This document shows, piece after piece, positions 1 to 8,554 of a DNA stretch of 64,000 bases (position 1 is the stretch's first letter; every line of letters starts with the position of its first letter). Source of the stretch: Micromonospora narathiwatensis (GTDB lineage Bacteria; Actinomycetota; Actinomycetes; Mycobacteriales; Micromonosporaceae); assembly GCF_900089605.1 (NCBI RefSeq), contig NZ_LT594324.1, forward strand, positions 4,402,001-4,466,000. Direction: 5' to 3'. The translations under genes and the position numbers were made by a program. The notes below the pieces were generated by a model, which was not told the origin of the DNA, did no database searches, and saw only the letters and a list, made by a program, of their open reading frames with translations.

Positions 1-261
1 TACCACCTGGGGTCGCGGCGGCCCCGTGACGTGCTGGTGGTCCGCGACCAGCGGCAGCGCGCGGACCTCTGGGCCGGCGAGTGCGCCCGGCCGGCCGAGT
101 GCCTGGCCGGGGTGGACCGGGTCTGGTTGGTGGTCGCCGGCCGGCGGAGCGATCCGCTGACCGCCGTGCCCGGCGCGAAGGGCGAGGCCCTGCGGGACGG
201 TTTCACCGTCCGCGAGGTCTGGCCCCGACCCGGCCTGACGGTCGCCCTCCTCACCCGCTGA
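1..261 (+). CDS. C-terminal fragment of a putative GT39-type membrane glycosyltransferase (5' truncated)
   Basis: The reading frame is open from the first base (Tyr-His-Leu-Gly-Ser) to a TGA, giving the last 86 residues of a protein that starts outside the window. The segment is soluble, with no membrane helix. It carries a D-V-L-V-V-R-D strand followed by a conserved D-R-V-W-L-V-V motif. From memory this resembles the extracytoplasmic tail of actinobacterial GT39 (mannosyltransferase-like) membrane proteins, but the catalytic part is not visible, so the family call is tentative. It converges on the pdtaS operon, with a hairpin terminator between them. Confidence 0.5.
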   Translation, partial: YHLGSRRPRDVLVVRDQRQRADLWAGECARPAECLAGVDRVWLVVAGRRSDPLTAVPGAKGEALRDGFTVREVWPRPGLTVALLTR

Positions 262-291
262 CAGCCGCACGCCGCACCCGGTCAAGATCCG

Positions 292-312
292 CGCGCTTTC
301 GGCGAAAGCGCG
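292..312. terminator. Convergent hairpin terminator
   Basis: Perfect 9-bp stem CGCGCTTTC / GAAAGCGCG with a 3-nt loop, between the end of the glycosyltransferase-like gene and the end of pdtaS on the other strand. There is no U-tract, as is common in actinobacteria. It could serve both directions. Confidence 0.55.
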
Positions 313-391
313 GCCTCAACGCGCCGGGAAGGCGCACTTTTCGGGAAGTTGCGCGGCTCTCTGGCGCGACGGGACGCGCGGGCGGGGCGGG

Positions 392-1939
392 TCAGGCGGT
401 GAGGCGGTCGGTGGGGGTACGGGCGAGCGGGACGACCAGCACGGCCTCGGTGCCGCCCGCGGCGCCGTTGCGCAGCTCGATGGTGCCGCGCAGCTCGCCG
501 GTGACCAGGGCCCGGACGATCTGGAGACCGAGGTTGCCGCCGCGTTCGGCGTCGAACTGCTCGGGCAGGCCGCGCCCGTTGTCCGCCACCGAGACGTGCA
601 GCTGCTTGCGGAACCGGTGCGCGGAGACCACCACCTCGGGCCGTCCCGCGCCCTCCGGGCCGGCCGTGCCCTCCTCGCCGGTCGGCGGGAAGCCGTGCTC
701 GACCGCGTTGAGCAGCAGCTCGTTGAGGACCATCACCAGGGAGGTGGCGATCTCGGCGGGCAGTACGCCGAAGCTGCCCTGCCGACGCATGCCCACCGTC
801 ACCTCGGTGGCCGCGACCTCGGTGGCCGCGCTGGCCACCCGGTCGACGATGCCGTCGAACTCGACCGCCTCGTCGCTGGACATGGAGAGCGTCTCGTGCA
901 CCAGCGCGATCGAGGCGACCCGGCGTACGGACTCCTCCAGGGCGACCCGGGCCTCCGGCATCGAGACCCGGCGGGCCTGGAGGCGGAGCAGCGCCGCGAC
1001 CGTCTGGAGGTTGTTCTTCACCCGGTGGTGGATCTCCCGGATGGTGGCGTCCTTGGTGATCAGGGCGCGGTCGCGCCGACGTACCTCGGTGATGTCGCGG
1101 ACCAGCACCAGCGCGCCGATCGGCACACCGGCCGGCATCAGCGGCAGCGCCCGGGTGAGCATGGTGGCGCCCCGGGCGTCGATCTCCCGCCGGGGTGGGG
1201 CCTCGCCGCGCAGCGCGGCCAGTACCGCGTTGCCCGCGTCGGTTCCTTCGAGCGGGTCGCTGGCCAGCCGGCGGTGCAGCTTGGCCAGGTCCTCCCCCAC
1301 CAGATGCGAGGCGTAGCCCAGCCGCCGGTACGCGGACTGCGCGTTCGGGCTGGCGTAGGTGACCTTGCCGTTGGCGTCGAGCCGCACCAGGCCGTCGCCG
1401 ACCCGGGGCGCCGAGGTGGTCTCGCCCGGGTGCCGGGGCGGCGGGAAGGTGCCGTCGGCGACCATCTGGGCCAGGTCGTCGGCCGTGGTCAGGTAGTTCA
1501 GTTCGAGTTGACTGGGCGTACGCGCGGTGGAGAGGTTGGTGTCCCGGCCGACCACCGCGATGACCTCGCCGGACTCCCCGTCGGCGGCGCGCAGCCGCAC
1601 CGGGATCGCCTCGTGCCGGGCGGGCACGTCTCCGTACCAGACCGGGTCGCCCTCCCGCCAGATCCGGCCCTGCCGGTGGGCGACCTCCAGGTGCGCCACC
1701 TCCGGCCCGCCGACGATCCGGCCGACCTGGTCGTCGAGGTACGCGGTCGGCGCGGTCGTCGGGCGTACCTGGGCCACGCAGAGGAACGTGCCGTCGCCGT
1801 CCACCGGCACCCAGAGCAGCAGGTCGGCGAAGGACAGGTCGGAGAGGAGCTGCCAGTCCCCGGCGATCCGGTGCAGGTGGTCGATGTCGGCCGGCCGGAG
1901 CTGGGTGTGCTCCTCGGCGAGGTCACGGAGGGTGGACAC
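392..1939 (-). CDS. pdtaS: Cytosolic sensor histidine kinase PdtaS (GAF-PAS-HisKA_2-HATPase)
   Basis: 515 residues, close to the roughly 500 of mycobacterial PdtaS. There are no membrane segments. An N-terminal GAF-like domain (about 1-145) is followed by a PAS domain (about 175-290), then a HisKA_2 dimerisation motif E-I-H-H-R-V-K-N-N with the phospho-acceptor His near 304. The ATPase N-box N-E-L-L-L-N-A-V-E-H and G-box D-N-G-R-G-L follow. The family autophosphorylates and passes phosphate to PdtaR, an ANTAR antiterminator; no pdtaR is in this window. The GTG start lies 25 nt after the stop of the SIS gene, so the two are probably co-transcribed. I see no good Shine-Dalgarno site. In M. tuberculosis pdtaS (Rv3220c) also neighbours the TB7.3, rshA and sigH genes, as it does here. 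Confidence 0.9.
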   Translation of the reverse strand: MSTLRDLAEEHTQLRPADIDHLHRIAGDWQLLSDLSFADLLLWVPVDGDGTFLCVAQVRPTTAPTAYLDDQVGRIVGGPEVAHLEVAHRQGRIWREGDPVWYGDVPARHEAIPVRLRAADGESGEVIAVVGRDTNLSTARTPSQLELNYLTTADDLAQMVADGTFPPPRHPGETTSAPRVGDGLVRLDANGKVTYASPNAQSAYRRLGYASHLVGEDLAKLHRRLASDPLEGTDAGNAVLAALRGEAPPRREIDARGATMLTRALPLMPAGVPIGALVLVRDITEVRRRDRALITKDATIREIHHRVKNNLQTVAALLRLQARRVSMPEARVALEESVRRVASIALVHETLSMSSDEAVEFDGIVDRVASAATEVAATEVTVGMRRQGSFGVLPAEIATSLVMVLNELLLNAVEHGFPPTGEEGTAGPEGAGRPEVVVSAHRFRKQLHVSVADNGRGLPEQFDAERGGNLGLQIVRALVTGELRGTIELRNGAAGGTEAVLVVPLARTPTDRLTA

Positions 1940-1964
1940 GCTGAACAGGGTGCCACGCCGGGCG

Positions 1965-3017
1965 TCACATCGTCGCCGTGACCTTTTTCAAGCCGCGCGG
2001 CGAGTCCGGGTCCTCGCCCCGGGCCAGCGCCAGGGCGAGCGCGAGCCGCTGGAGCGGGAGGATGTCCAGCAGCGGGGCGTACCGCTCGTCGACCTCGGGG
2101 ACGGCCATCCGGGCGGCCGCCCCGACGTCGGCGGAGCCGACCACCACCACGTCGGCGCGGCGCTCGCCGAGCCGGGGCAGCACCTCGCGCATCGACTGCC
2201 CGCCGGGGCCGGACCCGACCACGGCGAGCACCGGCACGTCCGGGTCGGTCATCGCGAGCGGGCCGTGCAGCAGGTCGGCGCCGGAGAAGGCGAGCGCCGG
2301 CAGGTACGAGGTCTCCATCAGCTTCAGCGCCGCCTCCCGGGCCGTCGGGTACGCGTATCCCCGGCCGGTGGTGACGAGCTGGGCGGCGAACCGGTAGCGC
2401 GGGGCGAGCTGCGCCGGGGTGTCGTCGGACAGGGTGCGTTCGGCCAACTCGGGCAGGCGGGCGAGGGCGGCCCGCTCGTCGGCGGGCAGCACGCCGTCGC
2501 CGGCGCGTACCCCCTCGACGAGCATCAGCAGCGCGAGCAGCTCGGCGGTGTACGTCTTGGTGGCGGCGACCGCCCGCTCGTGCCCGGCGGCGATGTCGAC
2601 GCTCAGCTCGGCGGTGCCGACCAGCGGCGAGTCGGGGTTGTTGGTGACGGCGAGGGTGAGCGCGCCGGAGGCTCGGGCCACCCGCAGCACCTCGGCCAGG
2701 TCGGGCGACCCGCCGCTCTGGCTGACCCCGACCACGAGGGCGTCGGAGAGGTCGGGCCGGGCGCCGAAGACCGTGACGACGCTCGGCGAGGCGAGGCCGG
2801 CGGGAAGGCCGAGCCGGATCTCGGTCAGGTACGCCGCGTAGAGCGCCGCGTGGTCGGAGGTGCCCCGGGCGGTGAACACCACGTGGCGGGGCCGACGCTC
2901 GGCGATCACCGCCGCGACCCGGGCGATCGCCCCGGCCTGCTCGGCGGAGAGCAGGCGGTCGTAGCCGGCCGGCTGCTCGGCGATGTCGGCCGCCATCCCG
3001 GCTCCTGGACGCGTCAC
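1965..3017 (-). CDS. SIS-domain sugar isomerase/deaminase (GlmS C-terminal-like)
   Basis: 350 residues with two tandem SIS domains (about 37-182 and 212-345). Visible motifs are A-R-G-T-S-D-H and S-Q-S-G-G-S-P-D in the first domain, A-T-K-T-Y-T between them, and a hinge E-A-A-L-K-L-M-E-T in the second. It lacks the glutaminase domain of GlmS, so it resembles AgaS/NagB-II-type enzymes that isomerise or deaminate amino-sugar phosphates; the substrate is not determinable. I chose the GTG at 3017 because an AGGAGG lies 10 nt upstream; the ATG 21 nt further in (2996) has no such site. It heads the pdtaS transcription unit. The intergenic stretch to the divergent TPR gene holds an A-rich run of CAA/GAAC repeats at about 3073-3100. 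Confidence 0.85.
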   Translation of the reverse strand: MTRPGAGMAADIAEQPAGYDRLLSAEQAGAIARVAAVIAERRPRHVVFTARGTSDHAALYAAYLTEIRLGLPAGLASPSVVTVFGARPDLSDALVVGVSQSGGSPDLAEVLRVARASGALTLAVTNNPDSPLVGTAELSVDIAAGHERAVAATKTYTAELLALLMLVEGVRAGDGVLPADERAALARLPELAERTLSDDTPAQLAPRYRFAAQLVTTGRGYAYPTAREAALKLMETSYLPALAFSGADLLHGPLAMTDPDVPVLAVVGSGPGGQSMREVLPRLGERRADVVVVGSADVGAAARMAVPEVDERYAPLLDILPLQRLALALALARGEDPDSPRGLKKVTATM

Positions 3018-3176
3018 GAAGAGACCCCCTCCTGCGCGTTTGCCGCGCGATCGATGCTCAGTCTTGCACCTTTCAGCCGAAACAAGCAACGGAACGAACA
3101 GTTGTGCGCAGTGGATCACCATCCGGACGAGTGATCCCCTAGGCTTGCCCGGCCAGCCCACCACCGAGAGGACGAC

Positions 3177-4997
3177 GTGCCCGAGGACGATCCCGCGCTC
3201 TCCGCGGTGGAGGAGCTGGCGCTGGCCCGGCTGGCGCTGGCCGAGGGGGATCTGCCGCACGCCGCCGGACACGTCGCCGCCGCCCTCGTCCAGGCCCCGA
3301 CGCTGCCCGAGGTGCACGAGACCCTCGCCCGGGTGGCCGCGGCCAGCGGCGGTGACCTGGACCTCTTCCCGCTCGGCCACCACGCCTTCGTCGGCGCGGT
3401 GGTGGCCCGCGCCCACCTGCTCGCCGCCGCCGGGCGGCCCGCCGAGGGGCTCGACCTGCTGGCGGCGGCCACCGGCTACGCACCCGACGCCGACTGGGCC
3501 GGCGTGCCCTGGGTGACCGCCCCCGAGCTGCCCGAACGGCTCGAACCCGAGCGGACCGCCCGGATCCTCATGCAGCTCTGCGCGGCGGTGCCCGACCCGG
3601 TTCCGCGCCGGCTGCGCGAGCCGCTGCGGCCGTACCTCACGCTGGCCCGCAACGCGGTCACCGTGCACCCCGGCCACCCGCTGCTGCTGGGCGCGGCGTC
3701 CGCGCTGGCCCGACGCCTCGGCGAGGCCGCCGTCGCCGTCACCTGGGCCGCCCGAGGGGTACGCGCACAGCCCAGCAAGCTCGGCGAGGTCTGGCTCGGG
3801 TACGCGTACCGCAGCGCCGGCCGGATCCGGGAGGCCCTCGCCGCGCTCGGCCGGGCCGTCGCGCACGACCCCGACGACCTCGCGGTCTACGCCGACATCG
3901 CCGGCACCCTCGCCGATCACGGCCGGCTCGACGAGGCACTGGACTGGATCGACCGGGCCCTCGCCAAGGACCCCACGTTCGACTGCGCGGTGCACACCGC
4001 CCACCGGCTGCGCTTCCAGCGGGACGGGGACGTGGCCCACCTGGTGGCCCTGACCGACTTCGTCCGGGACCACCCGGACGACAGCCACGAGCACGGCGAC
4101 CTGGCCGAGTGCTGCCGCGCCCGCCCCTGGCTCGGGCAGCTGACCCCGGCCGGCGGGCCGGTGCCGGACGCGCTGCGCCGGGCCGCCACCGCCGAGGGCA
4201 GGGCCCGGATCGCCGTACGCCTCGACTCGCTCGAACCGCCCAGCGCGATGCGTGCCGCGGCGGCCGTGCCGGGGCTGGACGTGGAGGTGGCCGCGATCGC
4301 CGACCCGGACCCACGGGAACCCCGGCGGCCCACCACCCGCCCCGTCTGGCGGTACGAGGGCACCACCGCGACGCCCACCCTGCCGGCGCCCTCGGCCGAG
4401 GCCGCGGAGCGGATCCGGCAGCTCGCCCACCCGGCCTGGCCCCACCCGCCGGCCGCGTACGACGCCGCGGTCGGGCTGGCCACGCTGGACCTGGCCGACC
4501 TGCTCGGCCTGCTGGTGCATCCCCCCGAGGCGCCGGACACCGCGCTCGGCCGGGTGCTCGCCGGCCAGGACCCGTCGCTCTGGGTACGCTGCGTGCAGGT
4601 CTGGGCGTGCCTGGGTCTGCTGCACCACCGCACCGACGAGCCGTGGGCCGAGTCCACCCGCCGCCGGGTGCTGCTTGAGCTGGTCTGGGACGTGGAGGAC
4701 TGGATCACCGAGTCGGCGCTGTTCGCCCTGGTCACCGCCGCCTGGGTCGACCCCGCCGTACGCCCCGACGTGGCGGGGGTGCTGGCCGAGCGGCTCGCCG
4801 ACGCGGCGACCGTGGCGCGGGAACGCCAAATGCCGATCGCGGCGTCGCTGGCCCACCTGGCGCTGGCCACCCCCGAGGTCGACCCGTCCACCCGCGAGCT
4901 GGCCCGCACGCTGATCGCCGCCGCGCCGGGCGAGCCTCGGCCGGGCACGCTGCACCGCCTCTGGCGCCGCCTCACCGTCCTCTTCCGCCGCCGCTGA
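3177..4997 (+). CDS. Tetratricopeptide-repeat protein of unknown role
   Basis: 606 residues, almost all alpha-helical and Ala/Leu/Arg-rich, with no signal peptide or membrane segment. The best TPR units lie at about residues 200-265 (G-Y-A-Y-R-S-A-G-R-I-R-E-A-L followed by a second copy with L-D-E-A-L-D-W-I-D-R-A-L). The C-terminal half is helical without a recognised domain. GTG start preceded by GAGAGGA 4 nt upstream. It is divergent from the SIS gene and monocistronic. It is probably a scaffold; no partner is evident from the context. Confidence 0.7.
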   Translation: MPEDDPALSAVEELALARLALAEGDLPHAAGHVAAALVQAPTLPEVHETLARVAAASGGDLDLFPLGHHAFVGAVVARAHLLAAAGRPAEGLDLLAAATGYAPDADWAGVPWVTAPELPERLEPERTARILMQLCAAVPDPVPRRLREPLRPYLTLARNAVTVHPGHPLLLGAASALARRLGEAAVAVTWAARGVRAQPSKLGEVWLGYAYRSAGRIREALAALGRAVAHDPDDLAVYADIAGTLADHGRLDEALDWIDRALAKDPTFDCAVHTAHRLRFQRDGDVAHLVALTDFVRDHPDDSHEHGDLAECCRARPWLGQLTPAGGPVPDALRRAATAEGRARIAVRLDSLEPPSAMRAAAAVPGLDVEVAAIADPDPREPRRPTTRPVWRYEGTTATPTLPAPSAEAAERIRQLAHPAWPHPPAAYDAAVGLATLDLADLLGLLVHPPEAPDTALGRVLAGQDPSLWVRCVQVWACLGLLHHRTDEPWAESTRRRVLLELVWDVEDWITESALFALVTAAWVDPAVRPDVAGVLAERLADAATVARERQMPIAASLAHLALATPEVDPSTRELARTLIAAAPGEPRPGTLHRLWRRLTVLFRRR

Positions 4998-5088
4998 CCC
5001 GCCCGACCGCGCCTGGAGCCAGCCGCCCATCCGGCGCGATCAACTCGGTCGCGGCACCCCGCTTCCGCGGTCCGAAGCCGAAACGCGG

Positions 5089-5129
5089 CGCGGCCACGCC
5101 GTACCCCTGCTGGGTTCGGCGTGGCCGCG
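5089..5129. terminator. Bidirectional terminator between TPR gene and MFS pump
   Basis: A 12-bp perfect stem (GCGGCCACGCCG / CGGCGTGGCCGC, extendable by one C-G pair) with a 15-nt loop, placed between two convergent genes. Confidence 0.75.
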
Positions 5130-5140
5130 GAGTTTGCGGA

Positions 5141-6727
5141 TCAGGCGGTGGGCGCGTTGCCGAGCGCGACCTCGGCCTGCTCCTCGCCGGTGGCGTCGGC
5201 GGGCGGGGCGTCGTTCGCCGAGCGGAGCGGGACCTCCTTGATGAACCAGGCGAGCACCGGCACCGCGACGGTGAAGAACACCGCCCAGACGAAGACGTGC
5301 GAGATGGCGTCGGAGAGGCCGCCGAGCACCAGCTCGCGCATCGGCCCGGTCAGCTGCTTGAGCTTCTCCAGGTCGGGCTGGCCACCACCGCCACCGCCGG
5401 CGAACGCGCCGCCGCCGGCCGAGCTGGCGAGCCGGTTGGCGAAGATCGCGCCGAAGAGCGACACGCCGAACGAACCACCGATCGAGCGGAAGAAGGTGGC
5501 CGCGCCGCTGGCCGCGCCGAGGTCCTTCTGCGCCACGCTGTTCTGCGCGATCAGCATCGAGGTCTGCATGAGGAAGCCCATGCCGACGCCGAGCACGATC
5601 ATGTAGAGCGAGGACTCGGTCTTGCTGGTGTCGAGGTCCAGCAGGGTCAGCAGGCCCATGCCACCGGTCATCGCCACGCCGCCGATGATCGGGAAGGCCC
5701 GGTAGCGGCCGGTCTTGGTGATGGTGCGGCCGACGACCAGCGAGACCACCAGCATGCCGAACATCAGCGGGAGCAGCAGCAGGCCGCTGTTGGTGGCCGA
5801 GGCGCCCTGCACGGTCTGCTGGTAGAGCGGCAGGAAGCTCATCGAGCCGAACATCGCGAAGCCGAGCAGGAAACCGATCACCGAGATGAGGGCGAAGTTC
5901 CGGTTGGCGAAGAGCCCCAGCGGCAGGATCGGCTCGGCCGCCCGACGCTCCACGAAGCCGAAGATCACCAGGGCCACCGCGGCGAGGGCGGCGAGGCCGA
6001 GGATCTGCGGGGAGCTCCAGTCGTACTCGTTGCCGCCCCAGGTGGTGACCAGCACGATCGCGGTGATGCCGACGGAGAGCAACGCGGCGCCCAGCCAGTC
6101 GATCTTGTGCTCGGTGCGGTACTTCGGCAGGTGCATGGTGGTCGCCAGCACGAGCAGGGCGAGGCCGCCGAGCGGCAGGTTGACGTAGAACGCCCAGCGC
6201 CAGGAGAGGTGGTCGGTGATGAAGCCGCCGACCAGCGGACCGGCCACCATGGCGATGGCCATGATGCCGGCGATCATGCCCTGGTAGCGGCCCCGCTCCC
6301 GGGGCGGCACCAGGTCACCGATGATCGCCATCACGCCGACCATCAGGCCGCCGGCGCCGAGGCCCTGGACGGCCCGGAACGCGATCAGCTCGATCATGCC
6401 GTCGTGGACCCCGCCGAAAAGGCTGGAGCCGGACATGCCGCAGAGCGCGGAGCCGATCAGGAAGATGACCACCGAGGTCAGGAAGACGGCCTTGCGGCCG
6501 TAGAGGTCGCCGAGCTTGCCCCAGATCGGGGTCGAGACCGTGGTGCCCAGCACGTACGCGGTGACCACCCAGGTGAAGTGGCCGGCCCCGCCGAACTCGA
6601 AGACGATCCGCGGCAGCGCGGTGCTGACGATCATGTTGTCGAGCATCGCGAGCATCATCGCGATCATCAGGCCGAACAGGACGACCCGGACACCGGGTCG
6701 GGCTGCCGCCTGGGCTGGCTGCGTCAT
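5141..6727 (-). CDS. MFS multidrug efflux transporter, DHA2 (14-TM) family
   Basis: 528 residues with about 14 hydrophobic helices. Motif A-like G-K-L-G-D-L-Y-G-R-K-A lies between helices 2 and 3, the early helix has the L-D-N-M-I-V-S-T-A-L-P signature of EmrB/QacA proteins, and motif C (G-P-L-V-G-G) is in helix 5. Such pumps export drugs or metabolites using the proton gradient. A Gly-rich loop (about residues 450-470) precedes the last helix. The ATG at 6727 has GGGGAG about 8 nt upstream; longer in-frame starts would run into the promoter. The adjacent divergent TetR gene and the operator between them indicate ligand-controlled expression. Confidence 0.92.
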   Translation of the reverse strand: MTQPAQAAARPGVRVVLFGLMIAMMLAMLDNMIVSTALPRIVFEFGGAGHFTWVVTAYVLGTTVSTPIWGKLGDLYGRKAVFLTSVVIFLIGSALCGMSGSSLFGGVHDGMIELIAFRAVQGLGAGGLMVGVMAIIGDLVPPRERGRYQGMIAGIMAIAMVAGPLVGGFITDHLSWRWAFYVNLPLGGLALLVLATTMHLPKYRTEHKIDWLGAALLSVGITAIVLVTTWGGNEYDWSSPQILGLAALAAVALVIFGFVERRAAEPILPLGLFANRNFALISVIGFLLGFAMFGSMSFLPLYQQTVQGASATNSGLLLLPLMFGMLVVSLVVGRTITKTGRYRAFPIIGGVAMTGGMGLLTLLDLDTSKTESSLYMIVLGVGMGFLMQTSMLIAQNSVAQKDLGAASGAATFFRSIGGSFGVSLFGAIFANRLASSAGGGAFAGGGGGGQPDLEKLKQLTGPMRELVLGGLSDAISHVFVWAVFFTVAVPVLAWFIKEVPLRSANDAPPADATGEEQAEVALGNAPTA

Positions 6728-6768
6728 GGGTGAGCTCCCCCGAAGTGTGATCGACTTACTTGCCGCCC

Positions 6769-6819
6769 GGCTAGTTACCTTACTAGCCGTACGGTAAGCT
6801 GGCCGGAAGAATCGGTCAA
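6769..6819 (-). promoter_or_regulatory. MFS promoter with overlapping TetR operator
   Basis: On the minus strand TTGACC (6814-6819) and TACCGT (6791-6796) are separated by 17 nt, a good housekeeping promoter firing toward the MFS gene. Just downstream is a 7-bp inverted repeat GGCTAGT-N6-ACTAGCC (6769-6788). A second partly symmetric element CTTAC...GTAAG (6779-6798) overlaps the -10. Both would block the promoter if bound. That the neighbouring TetR protein binds here is inference. Confidence 0.65.
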
Positions 6820-6841
6820 GGAAGTTGGGTGGTGCACGCAC

Positions 6842-7411
6842 GTGAGGGAGAGCACAGGCGGCACGCGGGAACGGATTCAGGCCGTCGCGCTGGAGCTCTT
6901 CACCGAGCAGGGGTACGAGAAGACCTCGCTCCGGGAGATCGCGGAACGGCTCGGGGTGACCAAGGCCGCCCTCTACTACCACTTCAAGAGCAAGGACGAG
7001 ATCGTCAACAGCTTCGTCGAGGACCGGCTGCGCCGGATGGACGAGCTGATCGAGTGGGCCCATACCCAGCCCGCCACGCTGGCCACCCGCCGGACGCTGA
7101 TCGGCCGGTACGCGGAGACGATGTTCGGCGGCGACCTGCCCTCCGTGATGCGCTTCTTCGAGCAGAACCAGACCGTGCTGAAGAGCCTCGCCGCCGGCAA
7201 GCAGATGCGGGAGCGGATGATGCGCCTCGCCAACGAGCTGTGCCGGGGCGACGACACGCCGGCCGCCCAGCTACGGGCCGCGTTGACCCTGTTCGCCGTG
7301 CACAGCAGCTGGTTCGCGGTCCGTGCCCCGCGCATCACCGACGACGAGCGCAAGAAGATCGCCCTTGAGGTGGCCGACGAACTGCTGGCGAAGATCGGCT
7401 CCGGCGGCTGA
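6842..7411 (+). CDS. TetR-family transcriptional regulator
   Basis: 189 residues. The N-terminal helix-turn-helix (about 8-55) contains R-I-Q-A-V-A-L-E-L-F, E-Q-G-Y-E-K-T-S-L-R-E-I-A and L-G-V-T-K-A-A-L-Y-Y-H-F-K-S-K, a textbook TetR signature. The C-terminal helical part is the ligand and dimerisation domain and has no recognisable specificity. The only plausible in-frame start is GTG at 6842, with a weak AAGGAAG 17 nt upstream. It is divergent from the MFS pump and probably represses it and itself. Confidence 0.9.
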   Translation: MRESTGGTRERIQAVALELFTEQGYEKTSLREIAERLGVTKAALYYHFKSKDEIVNSFVEDRLRRMDELIEWAHTQPATLATRRTLIGRYAETMFGGDLPSVMRFFEQNQTVLKSLAAGKQMRERMMRLANELCRGDDTPAAQLRAALTLFAVHSSWFAVRAPRITDDERKKIALEVADELLAKIGSGG

Positions 7412-7424
7412 GCCGCCGACGTCC

Positions 7425-7460
7425 GGCCGCCACTGCGCGGGCGTTCGCGCCGTGGCGGCT
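7425..7460 (+). terminator. Terminator of the TetR gene
   Basis: Nested stem: outer GCCGCCAC / GTGGCGGC (7426-7433 with 7452-7459), inner GCGCG / CGCGC (7435-7439 with 7446-7450), 6-nt loop, starting 14 nt after the TetR stop codon. Confidence 0.65.
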
Positions 7461-7509
7461 GGCCCTGGTCCGGATGGGCGGGCGGGGCCGCCGCGGAGGG
7501 CGGAGCCGG

Positions 7510-8022
7510 TCAGTCCTGGCCGGCGAGGTCCAGGCGCAGGCCCAGCAGCTCCACACCGGGCAGCGGCGACCAGTCCTTCTCCGGCACCCGGACGAAGCCG
7601 AGCCGCGCGTAGAGGCGGTGCGCCGAGGCGGCCATGCCGGCGCGTACGCAGATCACCACGGCCGAGCAGCCCAGCTCGGTCGCCCGCGCCACGCAGGCCC
7701 GGGCCAGGGCGACCCCGGCGCCACGGCCCTGCGCGGCCGGGTCGACCGCGAGCATCCGGAACTCGGCCTCCCCGGGGCCGGACAGCTCGGCGTACCGGCT
7801 GCCGGGCAGCACGAACGTGACCGCGCCCAGCACCTCGCCGGTGGCCTCGTCGACGGCGACCAGCACCTCGCCGGCCTCCGCCCGGCTGGCCACGTCGGCG
7901 AGCACCACCCCGTAGCCGTTCTCGCCCTTGAGCTGGCCGTCCGCCTCGTACGCGGCGACCGTCAGGCGGGCCACCGCCGGATGGTCGGCCGGCTCCGCCC
8001 GACGGACCAGGAGGCCGGTCAA
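7510..8022 (-). CDS. GNAT-family N-acetyltransferase
   Basis: 170 residues, a single GNAT domain. Motif A is A-V-D-P-A-A-Q-G-R-G-A-G-V-A-L-A, giving the Q/R-G-x-G-A acetyl-CoA pyrophosphate loop. Motif B is A-H-R-L-Y-A-R-L-G-F near the C-terminus. The substrate is unknown. The TTG start at 8022 overlaps the stop of the biotinyl carrier gene (TTGA), which suggests translational coupling and a two-gene operon. Confidence 0.85.
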   Translation of the reverse strand: MTGLLVRRAEPADHPAVARLTVAAYEADGQLKGENGYGVVLADVASRAEAGEVLVAVDEATGEVLGAVTFVLPGSRYAELSGPGEAEFRMLAVDPAAQGRGAGVALARACVARATELGCSAVVICVRAGMAASAHRLYARLGFVRVPEKDWSPLPGVELLGLRLDLAGQD

Positions 8023-8234
8023 CCGATCACCGCGATCAGGTCGCCGTCCTGCACCACGTCACCCTCGTTGACGGCGATCTGCTGCACGACGCCGTCGGAC
8101 TCGGCGACGACCGGGATCTCCATCTTCATCGACTCCAGGATCACCAGCGTGTCCCCCTCGGAAACGCTGTCCCCGGCCGACGCGACGACCTTCCAGACGT
8201 TCGCCACCATCTCGGCGCGGATCTCCTCGGCCAT
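8019..8234 (-). CDS. Biotin/lipoyl-attachment carrier protein (TB7.3-like)
   Basis: 71 residues consisting of just a biotinyl domain. The hairpin motif E-S-M-K-M-E-I-P puts the biotinylation Lys at residue 37, and the closing strand is D-G-D-L-I-A-V-I-G. The length equals M. tuberculosis TB7.3 (Rv3221c), which likewise sits beside rshA, sigH and pdtaS. The domain is presumably carboxylated by an acyl-CoA carboxylase encoded elsewhere; which one is unknown. The ATG has GGGAGG upstream on the minus strand. It is divergent from the bL37 gene and coupled to the GNAT gene. Confidence 0.88.
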   Translation of the reverse strand: MAEEIRAEMVANVWKVVASAGDSVSEGDTLVILESMKMEIPVVAESDGVVQQIAVNEGDVVQDGDLIAVIG

Positions 8235-8464
8235 CCTGACGGCCCTCCCTCTTCACCGGTGTTCCTGCGAACGGTATCCAATCATGACCGCGATCACCCT
8301 GGGACAGAGAGCGGCCGACCCGCCCGATTCCGCCCCCGCCGGACCCCCGGGGCCGCCGCCGGCACTAGCATCAGCGCCGTCGGTCCCCAGCCCGAGCAGG
8401 ACCGGTACGCGACCTCCGCCGCGCTCACCCGCGGCCGGACGTGACCAGCACAAGGAGGCAGAGC

Positions 8465-8539
8465 ATGGCGAAGAAGGCCCGCAAGAAGAAGGCGCGCAAG
8501 AAGAGCAGCGCGAACCACGGTAAGCGCCCCAACTCCTGA
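8465..8539 (+). CDS. 24-aa ribosomal protein bL37-type
   Basis: A 24-codon frame that length filters usually drop. The protein starts M-A-K-K-A-R-K-K-K-A-R, is almost half Lys/Arg, and ends N-H-G-K-R-P-N-S, the C-terminal signature I know from the actinobacterial large-subunit protein bL37. A strong AAGGAGG sits 6 nt before the ATG, a TAGCAT -10-like box lies at 8366-8371, and a near-ideal hairpin terminator follows the stop. The family sits in the 23S rRNA of mycobacterial 50S subunits. Neighbouring sigR/rsrA fits the conserved locus. Confidence 0.8.
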   Translation: MAKKARKKKARKKSSANHGKRPNS

Positions 8540-8554
8540 TCGTCGGGACGCGAA

